Origin: Acidimicrobiaceae bacterium
Lineage (GTDB): Bacteria; Actinomycetota; Acidimicrobiia; Acidimicrobiales; RAAP-2
DNA: 64,000 bases
Direction of reading: 5' to 3'
Assembly (NCBI GenBank): GCA_003164095.1
Contig: PLRX01000128.1
Coordinates: 56,875-120,874, forward strand
Shown here: positions 28,270-42,730 of the stretch, piece by piece
Layout of the letters: every line of letters begins with the position of its first letter
Numbering within the stretch: the first letter of the stretch is position 1
Made by a program: the position numbers and the translations under genes
The notes under the pieces: generated by a model
Database searches by the model: none
Seen by the model: only the letters and a program-made list of their open reading frames with translations
Told to the model about the DNA's origin: nothing

Positions 28270-28730
28270 TCAGGCGGGGTGGAGTCCGATGCGCCGGGCC
28301 GTCCACTCCCCCACAGGGTCGTCGGCACCGGTCAGCCACCAGGCCAGGTGGGCGTGCAGGCACTTGACGCCCTCACGGGTCCCGCCGACGCCTCCGGACG
28401 GACGGGGCCCGCTGTGGTCGGGGTCGATCAGGGCATCACGCTCGGCGGCGTAGGCGGCATGGGCCGCAGCGATTCGGTCGGCCGGCACCTCCGCCTCGGC
28501 CGCCCGGACGCCTCCTGTCGACTCCAGGCGGCTGACCGCCTCGCGTAGGTGGGGATCGCACAGCCAGTACCGGGTCGGCATCGGCGTGCCGTCGTCGAGG
28601 AACGGGGCGTTCTCCAGCACCGCCGGGGTCCCGTCAGCAGCACGGACCACGACCTCGAAGGCACCGGCCGGGGCCCGGCCCAGCAGCTCGGTGACCCGGG
28701 CGACGTCGTCGACCGATGCCCCGTCGGTCG

Positions 28731-28734
<4 letters not shown>
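28270..28734 (-). CDS. DUF501 domain-containing protein
   Basis: VTTDGASVDDVARVTELLGRAPAGAFEVVVRAADGTPAVLENAPFLDDGTPMPTRYWLCDPHL; GTG start overlaps the TGA of the upstream gene (GTGA). Confidence 0.88.
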
Positions 28735-30967
<2,233 letters not shown>

Positions 30968-31058
30968 CTACCACCCGACACCCCGCCCACCAGGGGATTC
31001 CGGGAAGCAATCGAGGCATCCGGCGGCTCGGACCGGCGGCTCGTCCCCCGTCGACGAC

Positions 31059-32486
31059 TCAGCCGCGCGCCTCGACCTCCGAGCGGAAGGCCACCGACCG
31101 CGACAGCAGGGCCGTCTCGGGATCGACACCCAGGGCGCGGGCCACGGCCACCGCGGCGAAGAGCAGGTCACCGACGGCGTCGGCCCGGTCCCGTGCACCA
31201 CCTTGGCCGTCGGCGACGGCACCCACCGCCCCGGCACCGTCATCGGCGAGGCGGGCTGCGGCGTCGGCCACCCTGACCGCCTCGTCGGCCAGTCCGGGCA
31301 GCACCATCCCGATGGCGGTGGCCTTGCGCTGCAGCTTCGCCGCCAGCGCCAGGGCCGGCAACGCCGCCGGAATGCCCTCGGTCACGCTGGCGCGGCCCTT
31401 CTCCACCTTCTTGATGGCCTCCCAGTTGGCTGCCACGTCGTCGGCCGTCTCCGCCGACACGTCGCCGAACACGTGCGGGTGGCGGGCGACCAGCTTGTCG
31501 TTGACGCCCCGGGCCACGTCGGCCAGGGTGAACCGACCCTCCTCGGCGGCCAGGGTGGCATGGAAGTAGACCTGGAAGAGCAGGTCGCCGAGCTCCTCCT
31601 CGAGGTGGGCCACGGCATCGTCGACGTCCTCGTCCGGGGTGACGTCCGAGGCGTCGGCGGCGGCCACCGCGTCGATGGCCTCGAGCACCTCGTAGGACTC
31701 CTCCAGCAGGTGTCGCCCCAGGGAGGCGTGCGTCTGGCGCTGGTCCCACGGACACCGCTCGCGCAGGGTGTGGACGAGTTCGTCGAGCGATACCAGTTCG
31801 GCGGCGACCGGTGCGGCCAGCCGCGGCACCCACAGCGACGTCAGGTGGTCGGGCTCGAACGAGCGGTCCATGTCGTCCCACGCGACCTCGGTCACCCGCT
31901 CGTCCGCCAGGCCCAGGTGGTGCAGCACGGTCACGGGCGCGTCGGGGGCGGTCTCCACGGACAGCTTCACCTCGGACAGCACCTGGCGGCTCCAGCACTG
32001 GGCCACCAGCAGTGGGCCCCGCTCCCCCGCGGCGTCGACGGCGAAGCGCTCGGCGTCGACGATGCGGACCGCGGCGTCCACCGGGTCGACCCCGAGCCGG
32101 GCGAAGGCCAGGTCGAGGAACGAGACCGACGGATGGACGACCACGGTCACCTCGCCGGACACCACCCGCGGGTCCCCGGCCAGCAGCACCACCGTGCGCT
32201 CGGCCACCGTCGGCGACCCCGGGACGGCGTAGGCGACGGGACCACCGGCCAGTGCGGCGTCCACCAGGTCGGCCACGATCGTCCGGTAGACGTCCTCGAA
32301 CGTGTCGGCCGACTCGTAGTGGTGGTCGAACGTCCGGGCACCCTCCACCGCCGAGGCGGCCGGATGCCGCCCGGTGCGTAGGAACACCTGGGGAGCCTCG
32401 GCCAGTACGGCCAGCGTCCCCGCGGTGATCAGATCACTCCCGGCCGGGCCGAGTCCGACGACGTCGATGCGGGCGGCTCCGGCCAC
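31059..32486 (-). CDS. mazG: Tetrapyrrole methylase-MazG fusion nucleotide pyrophosphohydrolase (YabN-like)
   Basis: N-terminal IDVVGLGPAGSDLITAGTL; MazG domain CPWDQRQTHASLGRHLLEESYEVLEAID...EELGDLLFQVYFHA. Confidence 0.9.
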   Translation of the reverse strand: MAGAARIDVVGLGPAGSDLITAGTLAVLAEAPQVFLRTGRHPAASAVEGARTFDHHYESADTFEDVYRTIVADLVDAALAGGPVAYAVPGSPTVAERTVVLLAGDPRVVSGEVTVVVHPSVSFLDLAFARLGVDPVDAAVRIVDAERFAVDAAGERGPLLVAQCWSRQVLSEVKLSVETAPDAPVTVLHHLGLADERVTEVAWDDMDRSFEPDHLTSLWVPRLAAPVAAELVSLDELVHTLRERCPWDQRQTHASLGRHLLEESYEVLEAIDAVAAADASDVTPDEDVDDAVAHLEEELGDLLFQVYFHATLAAEEGRFTLADVARGVNDKLVARHPHVFGDVSAETADDVAANWEAIKKVEKGRASVTEGIPAALPALALAAKLQRKATAIGMVLPGLADEAVRVADAAARLADDGAGAVGAVADGQGGARDRADAVGDLLFAAVAVARALGVDPETALLSRSVAFRSEVEARG

Positions 32487-32493
32487 GCCGAGC

Positions 32494-33675
32494 TCAGCCC
32501 GCGGTCGTGGTCGAGGTCGACGACCCCGACGACGACGGACTCGCACCCGAACCCGACGACGCGATCACCGGGGTGGTGGTGGTCGAGGCGTAGGTCGGGA
32601 GCAGGTAGCGGGGCGCGGGCGACGCCGGCGGCACGATCTGGGCCTTCGTCCACGTGCCGTACTGGGGATTGACCTGCACCGAGGACGTCTTGGCGAACGC
32701 CAGCACCTCGTTGGAGACCCGATTACGGTTGGCCGTGGTCTGCAGGAGTGCCTGTTGGACCTCGGAGGTCACCTCGGTCACCGGCAGCACCGTCCGGCTG
32801 GTCACCTGGAAGACCTCCCACGTGCCGGACTGAGTCTGCTCCGGTGTGACCGGCGAGCCCACCGCGATCGAACTGACCTGGAGGGCCGTGAGCACCTGGG
32901 ACTCGGGGAAGTTGCATCCCAACTGCCCGCCGGACGAGGCCGTCGTGGTGTCCGTCGAGGCCGACTTGGCGAGCGTGGCGAAGTCGGCCCCGGCCTTGAG
33001 CTTGTTGTAGACGGTGTCCGCGGTGGCCTGGTCGGCCACGACGATGACCCCGACACAGTCGAGGGTGAACGCCGACGTGTTGGCCGCGTAGTAGTTCAGG
33101 ATGGCGGCGGCGGACAGGTCGGCACCACGAGTCAGGAGCAGTTCCTCGATCGCCTGGTTGGACACCTCGGTCGACTGGACGCCGGCCGGCAGACCGGCCA
33201 GCACCTCCTTGCCGGTCAACGTGTTGCCCGCCGGGTCCACGCACGTCGGGGTCCCCCCGAGAGAGGAGGACTGCTGCACCTGGGACTTGATGGCGCCGTC
33301 CAGCGTGGCCTCGTAGTTGCTCTTGGCGGCGGTCAGGTCGGCGGACGACAACGTGATGCCGTGGGCGGCCGCGTACTGGGTGGCCAGCAGGTTGTAGACC
33401 GAGCTGCCGAGGATGGTCGAGGCGAAGCTGGTCTGGTAGGTGCCGCTCCCACCCGCGCCCTGGGCCGTCAGACTGAGGGACTCGGGGAACTTGAGGGAGA
33501 GCAGGCACTGCCCCGCCGACGACTGGTTCAACGAGTCGAGTTCGGTGTTGAGCGAGGACACCGAGATCGTGGCGCCGTTGACGGTCGCGGCCACGGGGGC
33601 CACGTTGCACGCCGAGGTGGCGATGCCCGTGCCGAGGACGGCGGCGACGGCGACGAGTGCTGCAGGAATGCGTTT
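32494..33675 (-). CDS. SurA/PrsA-like peptidylprolyl isomerase lipoprotein
   Basis: Lipobox-like TSAC near N-terminus; NGATISVSSLNTELDSL; parvulin-like LKAGADFATLAKSASTD...GGQLGC. Confidence 0.82.
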   Translation of the reverse strand, partial: KRIPAALVAVAAVLGTGIATSACNVAPVAATVNGATISVSSLNTELDSLNQSSAGQCLLSLKFPESLSLTAQGAGGSGTYQTSFASTILGSSVYNLLATQYAAAHGITLSSADLTAAKSNYEATLDGAIKSQVQQSSSLGGTPTCVDPAGNTLTGKEVLAGLPAGVQSTEVSNQAIEELLLTRGADLSAAAILNYYAANTSAFTLDCVGVIVVADQATADTVYNKLKAGADFATLAKSASTDTTTASSGGQLGCNFPESQVLTALQVSSIAVGSPVTPEQTQSGTWEVFQVTSRTVLPVTEVTSEVQQALLQTTANRNRVSNEVLAFAKTSSVQVNPQYGTWTKAQIVPPASPAPRYLLPTYASTTTTPVIASSGSGASPSSSGSSTSTTTAG

Positions 33676-33750
33676 CACGGCGGCGATGCTACCGGGCACG
33701 GCGGGGCACCCCCGGGCGCGGACGGCCGCCGACCGGCCCGGGCGACGCGC

Positions 33751-36700
33751 TCACCCGGCCGGGACGAGCTCGCGCAGGAGGCCCACCAGAGCCGGCGCGT
33801 ACCCCCCGGTGGCCGGGTCCGGGGCGATGGGCACGGTCAGGCGCCCGACCTCGGGCTGGTACGTGCCCCCCGGGGCGAGGCGGCGCAGCCGCACCTCGGC
33901 CGAAGCCGGCAGGGTGATCGGCGTCAGCTTGGCCACGGCCCGCCCACCGGGGCCGCCACGGGGGCCGGCGCCCTCCGAGGCGAACCGGGGCAACGACACG
34001 GCCAGGTCCTCGATTCCGAGCCGCAGGCACTCGACCCGGAGCAGGGCGACCTCGAGCAGGGCGGCGGCCGGGGCCGGCAGCGGCCCGAACCGGTCCATCC
34101 ACTCGGCCCGCACGTCGTCCACCTCGTCCACCGTCCGCACCGAGGACAGGCGCCGGTACGCCTCGAGCCGTACATCCTCCGCCTCCACGTAGTCCGGCGG
34201 GAGGTGGGCGGCGTCGGGCAGGTCGACGGACAGCTCGATCGGCTGGGGACGCGGCTCGCCCTTCAGTTCGGACACCGCCTCGGACACCATCTGGACGTAC
34301 AGGTCGTAGCCGATGGCGGCGATGTGGCCCGACTGGTCGCGTCCCAGCAGGTTGCCCGCACCGCGGATCTGCAGGTCCCGCAGGGCGATCTTGAAGCCCG
34401 AACCGAGCTCGGTATGGTCACCGATGGTGCGCAGCCGCTCGTAGGCCGTCTCCGACAGGATGCGGTCAGCGGGGTGGAACAGGTAGGCGTAGGCACGCAT
34501 GCCGGCACGGCCGACGCGGCCGCGCAGCTGGTGGAGCTGGCCGAGGCCGAGCAGGTCGGCCCGGTCCACCACCAGGGTGTTCACGGTCGGCATGTCGATG
34601 CCCGACTCCACGATGGTGGTGCACACCAGGACGTCGTACTCACCCTGCCAGAAGTCCATGACCACCTGCTCGAGCGTGCCCTCGTCCATCTGCCCGTGGG
34701 CGACGGCCACCCGGGCCTCGGGCGCCATCTTGCGGACCCGGTCGGCGGTGGCCTCGATGTCCTGGACCCGGTTGTGCACGTAGAAGACCTGACCCTCGCG
34801 CAGCAGCTCGCGCCGGATCGCCTCGGAGGCGGCCGCCTCCTCGAACTCGCCGACATGGGTCAGGATCGGGCGGCGGGAGGCCGGCGGGGTGTTGACCATC
34901 GACAGGTCGCGGATGCCCGTGAGCGCCATCTCCAGCGTCCGGGGGATCGGGCTGGCCGTCAGGGTGAGGACGTCGACGCCCTCGGACATCGCCTTGATCG
35001 ACTCCTTGTGGGTCACCCCGAACCGCTGCTCCTCGTCCACCACCAGGAGTCCGAGCTTGCTGAACGAGACGTCCTGTCCGAGCAGCCGGTGGGTCCCCAC
35101 CACCACGTCGATCGAGCCGTCGGCCAGGCCGGCCAGCACCTCGGCGGCCTGGGCGTTGGTAAGGAACCGGCTGAGCAGGGCCACCTTCACCGGGAACGGC
35201 GCGAAGCGGTCGGCGAACGTCTGGGCGTGCTGACTGGCGAGGAGGGTCGTCGGCACCAGCACGGCCGTCTGGTAGCCGTCCTGGACGGCCTTGAACACCG
35301 CCCGGATCGCCACTTCCGTCTTGCCGAAGCCGACGTCGCCACAGACCAGGCGGTCCATTGGCTGGGCCCGCTCCATGTCAGCCTTGACGTCCTCGATGGC
35401 CGTCAGCTGGTCGGAGGTCTCGACGAACGGGAACGACGACTCGAGCTCGGCCTGCCAGGGTGTGTCGGGCCCGAACGCGTGCCCCGGCACCTCGAGGCGG
35501 CGGCGGTAGAGGGCGACGAGCTCCTCGGCGATCTCGTGGACCGCGGCCCGGGCCCTGGAGCGGGCCTTCTGCCACTCGGACCCGCCCAGGCGGTTGACCG
35601 AGGGCGAGTCGCCCCCCGCGTACGGCGTGAGCAGCTCGATCTGGTCGGTCGGCAGGTAGAGACGGTCGCCGCCCCTGTACTCCAGCAGCAGGTAGTCGCG
35701 GGTGGCGCCGCCCATGGTCCGGGTGACCATGCCGCCGTAGAGGGCGACGCCGTGCTGGCGATGGACGACGTAGCTGCCGGGAGCCAGGTCGTCGAAGAAG
35801 CCATCGACCGGGCGCGCCCGGGTCCGGGCCTGGCGGTGGGGGCGCATCCGGCCGGTCACGTCGGACTCGGCCAGCACGGCCACCCGGCTGCCGGGCAGCA
35901 CGAAGCCGCGGTCGACGGCAGCCACCACAATGCGCGCCCCGGGCACCGACAGGTCGTCGTCCGGCCCGGCGACGGGTACCAGCAGCCCCTCCTCGGCCAG
36001 GAGTCCGCTCAGCCGCTCGGCGCCGCCCGCCGACGAGGTGCACAGGACGACCGAGTACCCGGTTTCGGTGAGCTGGCGCACCTGGGAGGCCATCCGGGTG
36101 CCGTCCCCGAGGATCGGCTCCCACCCCCGGCTCTCCACGAGCGGCGCTTCGGGTCCCTCGGCCGTGGGGACCAGGGAGACCACGGCAGCCGTGGTGTTCG
36201 CCAGGAGCCGGTCGAACCCCACGTGCAGGCGCGGGGCGTAGACCCCGTCGGGCAGGCCCCAGGTGTCGGCCAGCGCGTCGGCCAGGGCCGACTCCTCGTC
36301 GAGCAGCTCGGCGGCCCGGTCGCGCACCCGCCGGGGCTCGACGAGGACCACCAGGGCGTCGTCCCCGAGCAGGTCGCACAGGAGCTCCTCGCCCTCCACC
36401 AGCCAGGGCAGCCAGGACTCCATGCCGTCGAACTGCTGGCCGTCCGCGATGCGGTCCCACTGCTGGCGCCCCCAGGGCGCCGAGCCGACGAGCCCGGCAG
36501 CCCGCTCCCGCATGTCGGCGTCGGCCACCAGCTCCCGGCAGCCGTAGAGCTCGACCCGGTCGAGGTCGTCGGTGGAGCGCTGGTCGGCCACGTCGAACCG
36601 GGTGAGCCGGTCGACCTCGTCACCCCACAGGTCGATGCGTACCGGCTCGTCGGCGGTCGACGGGAACACGTCGACGATGCCACCGCGCACGGCCAGCTCG

Positions 36701-37326
36701 CCCCGGTGCTCGACGATCGACTCGCGGCGGTACCCGAGGGACACCAGTTCGGCCACCAGCTCCTCGACCACCACGCGGTCGCCCCTACCCACCACCACCG
36801 GTCGGGCCGCCGTGCGCCAGGGCCCGAGGCGCTGCAGCACCGCCTTCACGGGTGCCACCACGATCCCCGGGCCGGTGCCCGGCCCGGCGTCCGGGCCGCC
36901 CAGCTCCCACAGGAGTCGGAGGCGCTTCCCCATGGTGTGGACCTCGGGGCTGACCCGCTCGAAGGGGAGAGTCTCCCAGGCAGGGAAGACCTCCACCGGG
37001 TTCGCACCGTCGGGGCCGGCGCCGGCGAACACCTCGAGGTCGTGGGCGAGCTGCGAGGCGGCCGCACCGGTCGGGGTGACGACCAGCACGGGCCGTCGGG
37101 TCCCGAGACGCAGCAGCCCGGCAAGTACGAAGGCCTGGGCCGGCGTGGTGACCGCCAGGGTCGCGCCGCGCGCCCCCACCACACTGGTCATGGCGGGCTC
37201 GTCGCGGAGGAGTGCGGGTAGGGACCGGAGGCTCACCCGGTCAGGGTACCGGGGGTCGGCCGTGGGCCAGGAACGGGTGTCGTCCGGGTCGAACGCGGTG
37301 GTCGGCCCGTCGAGGTCGGACGGCAC
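33751..37326 (-). CDS. mfd: Transcription-repair coupling factor
   Basis: 1191 aa; VCGDVGFGKTEVAIRAVFKAV, LLVVDEEQRFGVTHKE, RVGRAGMRAYAYL, RID/TRCF domains. Confidence 0.98.
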   Translation of the reverse strand: MPSDLDGPTTAFDPDDTRSWPTADPRYPDRVSLRSLPALLRDEPAMTSVVGARGATLAVTTPAQAFVLAGLLRLGTRRPVLVVTPTGAAASQLAHDLEVFAGAGPDGANPVEVFPAWETLPFERVSPEVHTMGKRLRLLWELGGPDAGPGTGPGIVVAPVKAVLQRLGPWRTAARPVVVGRGDRVVVEELVAELVSLGYRRESIVEHRGELAVRGGIVDVFPSTADEPVRIDLWGDEVDRLTRFDVADQRSTDDLDRVELYGCRELVADADMRERAAGLVGSAPWGRQQWDRIADGQQFDGMESWLPWLVEGEELLCDLLGDDALVVLVEPRRVRDRAAELLDEESALADALADTWGLPDGVYAPRLHVGFDRLLANTTAAVVSLVPTAEGPEAPLVESRGWEPILGDGTRMASQVRQLTETGYSVVLCTSSAGGAERLSGLLAEEGLLVPVAGPDDDLSVPGARIVVAAVDRGFVLPGSRVAVLAESDVTGRMRPHRQARTRARPVDGFFDDLAPGSYVVHRQHGVALYGGMVTRTMGGATRDYLLLEYRGGDRLYLPTDQIELLTPYAGGDSPSVNRLGGSEWQKARSRARAAVHEIAEELVALYRRRLEVPGHAFGPDTPWQAELESSFPFVETSDQLTAIEDVKADMERAQPMDRLVCGDVGFGKTEVAIRAVFKAVQDGYQTAVLVPTTLLASQHAQTFADRFAPFPVKVALLSRFLTNAQAAEVLAGLADGSIDVVVGTHRLLGQDVSFSKLGLLVVDEEQRFGVTHKESIKAMSEGVDVLTLTASPIPRTLEMALTGIRDLSMVNTPPASRRPILTHVGEFEEAAASEAIRRELLREGQVFYVHNRVQDIEATADRVRKMAPEARVAVAHGQMDEGTLEQVVMDFWQGEYDVLVCTTIVESGIDMPTVNTLVVDRADLLGLGQLHQLRGRVGRAGMRAYAYLFHPADRILSETAYERLRTIGDHTELGSGFKIALRDLQIRGAGNLLGRDQSGHIAAIGYDLYVQMVSEAVSELKGEPRPQPIELSVDLPDAAHLPPDYVEAEDVRLEAYRRLSSVRTVDEVDDVRAEWMDRFGPLPAPAAALLEVALLRVECLRLGIEDLAVSLPRFASEGAGPRGGPGGRAVAKLTPITLPASAEVRLRRLAPGGTYQPEVGRLTVPIAPDPATGGYAPALVGLLRELVPAG

Positions 37327-37332
37327 GGGCTG

Positions 37333-37938
37333 TCACCCGGCGGTGTTGATCCGGTTCATGGCCGTCTCGACGCCGGCGGTGGCGATCAGTTCGATGGCGT
37401 CGGCCGCCACCTCGGCGGCCACGGCCAGGACCTCGCGCTCGTCCTTGCCCGGCCGCTTCAGCACGTAGTCGGCCCCGGGCTGGCGCCCCGGCGGCTTGCC
37501 GATACCGATGCGGACGCGCAGGTAGTCGCCCGTGTGGAGGTGGGCGTGGATCGACTTCAGCCCGTTGTTGCCGGCCGTGCCGCCACCCACCTTGACCTTG
37601 ACCCGGCCCGAGGGCAGGTCGAGCTCGTCGTGCACCACCACCAACCGGGTGGTCACGGTGGGCAGCCCCGTCGCCTCGTCGGTCCCGTCGAGCCCGGCAC
37701 GTCGCACCAGGGGTGCGACCGCCTGCCCGGACTCGTTCATGTAGGTGAGCGGAACGGCACAGAGGACCCGGTGGTCGCCGATCCGGATCTGTCCGGCCCG
37801 GGCGTGGAGGCCCTTCTCCGCCGACAACGCGCCGTGGTGGCGCGCGACCAGCAGGGCGACGGCGTCGGCGCCGATGTTGTGGCGGGTGCCCTCGTACTCG
37901 GCGCCCGGGTTGCCGAGCCCCACGACCAGCAGGTCCAT
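37333..37938 (-). CDS. pth: Peptidyl-tRNA hydrolase
   Basis: VVGLGNPGAEYEGTRHNIGADAV, LTYMNESGQAV, VVHDELDLPSGRVKVKVGGGTAGNNGLKSI. Confidence 0.97.
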   Translation of the reverse strand: MDLLVVGLGNPGAEYEGTRHNIGADAVALLVARHHGALSAEKGLHARAGQIRIGDHRVLCAVPLTYMNESGQAVAPLVRRAGLDGTDEATGLPTVTTRLVVVHDELDLPSGRVKVKVGGGTAGNNGLKSIHAHLHTGDYLRVRIGIGKPPGRQPGADYVLKRPGKDEREVLAVAAEVAADAIELIATAGVETAMNRINTAG

Positions 37939-37989
37939 GGGGGTGCCCCGGCGTGCGCCACCCGCCCCCTCGCGGCGGCGGAGCAGGGC

Positions 37990-38622
37990 CTAGGCCTCGG
38001 TGCTCTCGGCGGCGGGGGCGGCCTCGTCGCCGGCTGCCTCCTCGGCGACCTCGGTCGCCGTCTGCACGCGGGGCGGGTTGCCGGCAACGACCGTGGCATC
38101 GAGGTCCGTCTCGAGCTCGACGCCTGGCGGGATCACGATGTCCGACACGTGCAGGGCGCCGCCGATGGTCAGCGACGAGATGTCGATGTCCACCGAGGGC
38201 GGGATCTCGGTCGGCTTGGCCTTGACGTGCAGGGTGAACAGCTGCTGGTCGACGATGCCGTCGCCGTGTCCGACCTCGACGGCCTCGCCCACCAGGTTGA
38301 TGGTGACCTCGGCGCTGATGAGCTCGTCACGGTTGACGATCAGGAAGTCGACGTGGGTGACGGTGTTCCGCACCGGGTGGTGCTGGATGTCACGAGCCAG
38401 GGTCAGGAGGGCCTTGCCTTCGACGTCGAGCGACAGCAGCGTGTTCAGGCCGGCCTCGCCCGACATGGCGATCTGGAACTCGCGGGCGACGACCGCCACA
38501 GCGATCGGCTCGGTGCCGTGGCCGTACACCACACCGGGGATCTTGCCCTCGGCGCGCAGGCGACGGGTCGAACTCGACCCGATCTCGCGGCCGGTCTGGG
38601 CGGTGAGCGTGGCTTCGGACAT
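37990..38622 (-). CDS. rplY: 50S ribosomal protein L25/general stress protein Ctc
   Basis: MSEATLTAQTGREIGSSSTRRLRAEGKIPGVVYGHG; HVDFLIVNRDE; start 38622. Confidence 0.95.
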   Translation of the reverse strand: MSEATLTAQTGREIGSSSTRRLRAEGKIPGVVYGHGTEPIAVAVVAREFQIAMSGEAGLNTLLSLDVEGKALLTLARDIQHHPVRNTVTHVDFLIVNRDELISAEVTINLVGEAVEVGHGDGIVDQQLFTLHVKAKPTEIPPSVDIDISSLTIGGALHVSDIVIPPGVELETDLDATVVAGNPPRVQTATEVAEEAAGDEAAPAAESTEA

Positions 38623-38816
38623 GCGGGGACTCCTCGGGAGGTACGGAGACGGGCGCAGGGCTACCCCTACCGGTCGTGCCCGTGGCACGGTCCGGCAGCG
38701 ACCGCTGCTGACGGCCCACCATGATAGACGCACCGGGAGGGCGGGGCCACACGCCCCCGCCCGGGGACCGCGGTGTCGTCGTCGGCCGGCCGGAACGCGC
38801 CCGCCCGACAGGTGCC

Positions 38817-39788
<972 letters not shown>

Positions 39789-39797
39789 GCCGTGACG

Positions 39798-40979
39798 CTA
39801 CCGCGACGGGGCGCCGGGGTCAGATGCCGCGGGACCGACCACGCCACCGGCCGGCACCTCGGTGCCCTCGGCCAGCACGGCGAACGGCCCGACCCGGGCG
39901 TCCGGGCCGATGACCGACCGCCGACAGACGCTGGCGGCGACGATCGCACCCTCGCCGACCACGGAGTCGACCAGCCGGGTGTCCGGGCCGATCTCGGCGT
40001 GCTCCCCCACGACGCACGCCCCCTGCAGGATCACCCCGGGCAGCAGGACGACGTCGGTGGCCAGCGTCACGTCGGTGTCGATGTAGGTGGTCTGGGGGTC
40101 CCACATCGTCACGCCGCGCCGCATCCAGCGCTCGTTGATCCGGTCGCGCAGCTCGGCCTCGGCCACCGCCAGCTGGGCCCGGTCGTTCACCCCGGCGACC
40201 TCCATGGTGTCCTCGACCACCATGGAGCCGACGCGGTGCCCGGCCTCGTAGAGGACCTCGACGACGTCGGTCAGGTAGTACTCGCCCTGCGCGTTGGCCG
40301 GGCTGAGCCGACGCAGCGACGGTGCCAGCACGCTCCGCTTGAAGCAGTACATCGACGTGTTGACCTCGCGGACCTCGAGCTCCTCGTCGGTGGCGTCGCC
40401 CTGCTCGACCACATGGGCCACTGCGTCGTCGCGTCCCCGGACGACCCGGCCGTACCCGGTGGGGTCGTCGAGCACCGCGGTCAGCAGGGTGGCGGCGTCG
40501 TCCTGGGCGCGGTGCGTCCGCACCAGCGCGGCCAGCGTGCCGGGGCGGAGCAGCGGGGTGTCACCGGGCAGCACGACCACGTCGCCGTCGTCGCCGTCGT
40601 CCTCCTCGGGCAGCCCGGTGAGGGCGACCGCCATGGCGTCACCTGTCCCCCGTTGCTGCGCCTGCTCGACGAACTCGATGGCGAGCCCGGGCGGGGCATG
40701 CTCGATGAGGGTCTTGGTGACCCACTCGGCCCGGTGGCCGACCACGACCACCACGCGGTCGATGGGCAATTCGGCCAAGGCGTCGAGTACGTGGAGGATC
40801 ATCGGGCGTCCGCAGAGGCGGTGCAGCGGCTTCGGCCGGTCCGACCGCATGCGGGTGCCGTGACCGGCGGCCAGCACGACGGCGGACAACGGCCGGCCCG
40901 GCGGGTCCGAACGCGACGTCCCGACGCCGGCGGATTCCCACTCGTCGGGCGAGCCCTGTGGGTACGTGCGGATCACCAT
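39798..40979 (-). CDS. UDP-N-acetylglucosamine pyrophosphorylase (GlmU-like, C-terminally short)
   Basis: LSAVVLAAGHGTRMRSDRPKPLHRLCGRPM; VEQAQQRGTGDAM; hexapeptide region ends at IGPDARVGPFAVLAEGTEVPAGGVVG. Confidence 0.9.
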   Translation of the reverse strand: MVIRTYPQGSPDEWESAGVGTSRSDPPGRPLSAVVLAAGHGTRMRSDRPKPLHRLCGRPMILHVLDALAELPIDRVVVVVGHRAEWVTKTLIEHAPPGLAIEFVEQAQQRGTGDAMAVALTGLPEEDDGDDGDVVVLPGDTPLLRPGTLAALVRTHRAQDDAATLLTAVLDDPTGYGRVVRGRDDAVAHVVEQGDATDEELEVREVNTSMYCFKRSVLAPSLRRLSPANAQGEYYLTDVVEVLYEAGHRVGSMVVEDTMEVAGVNDRAQLAVAEAELRDRINERWMRRGVTMWDPQTTYIDTDVTLATDVVLLPGVILQGACVVGEHAEIGPDTRLVDSVVGEGAIVAASVCRRSVIGPDARVGPFAVLAEGTEVPAGGVVGPAASDPGAPSR

Positions 40980-41124
40980 GCAGGCGCTCCAGATCGGTCG
41001 ACGGCCACTGCGGTGCAGGTCTCGTCACGCGGCGCTGAGGTCATGGGCCTATTCTTCCCACGTCGGCCGCTTCGATGCGACACTCTGTCGACACACCTCC
41101 CCCACCAGGGGATCAACGAACCCC

Positions 41125-42723
<1,599 letters not shown>

Positions 42724-42730
42724 TCGGACG

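Noticed and set aside
32374-37221. 1615-aa plus-strand ORF antisense to mfd, pth-side region and the PPIase gene
   Set aside because: Antisense shadow ORF typical of high-GC DNA; low-complexity R/G/H/D-rich translation; the minus strand encodes clear Mfd and PPIase.
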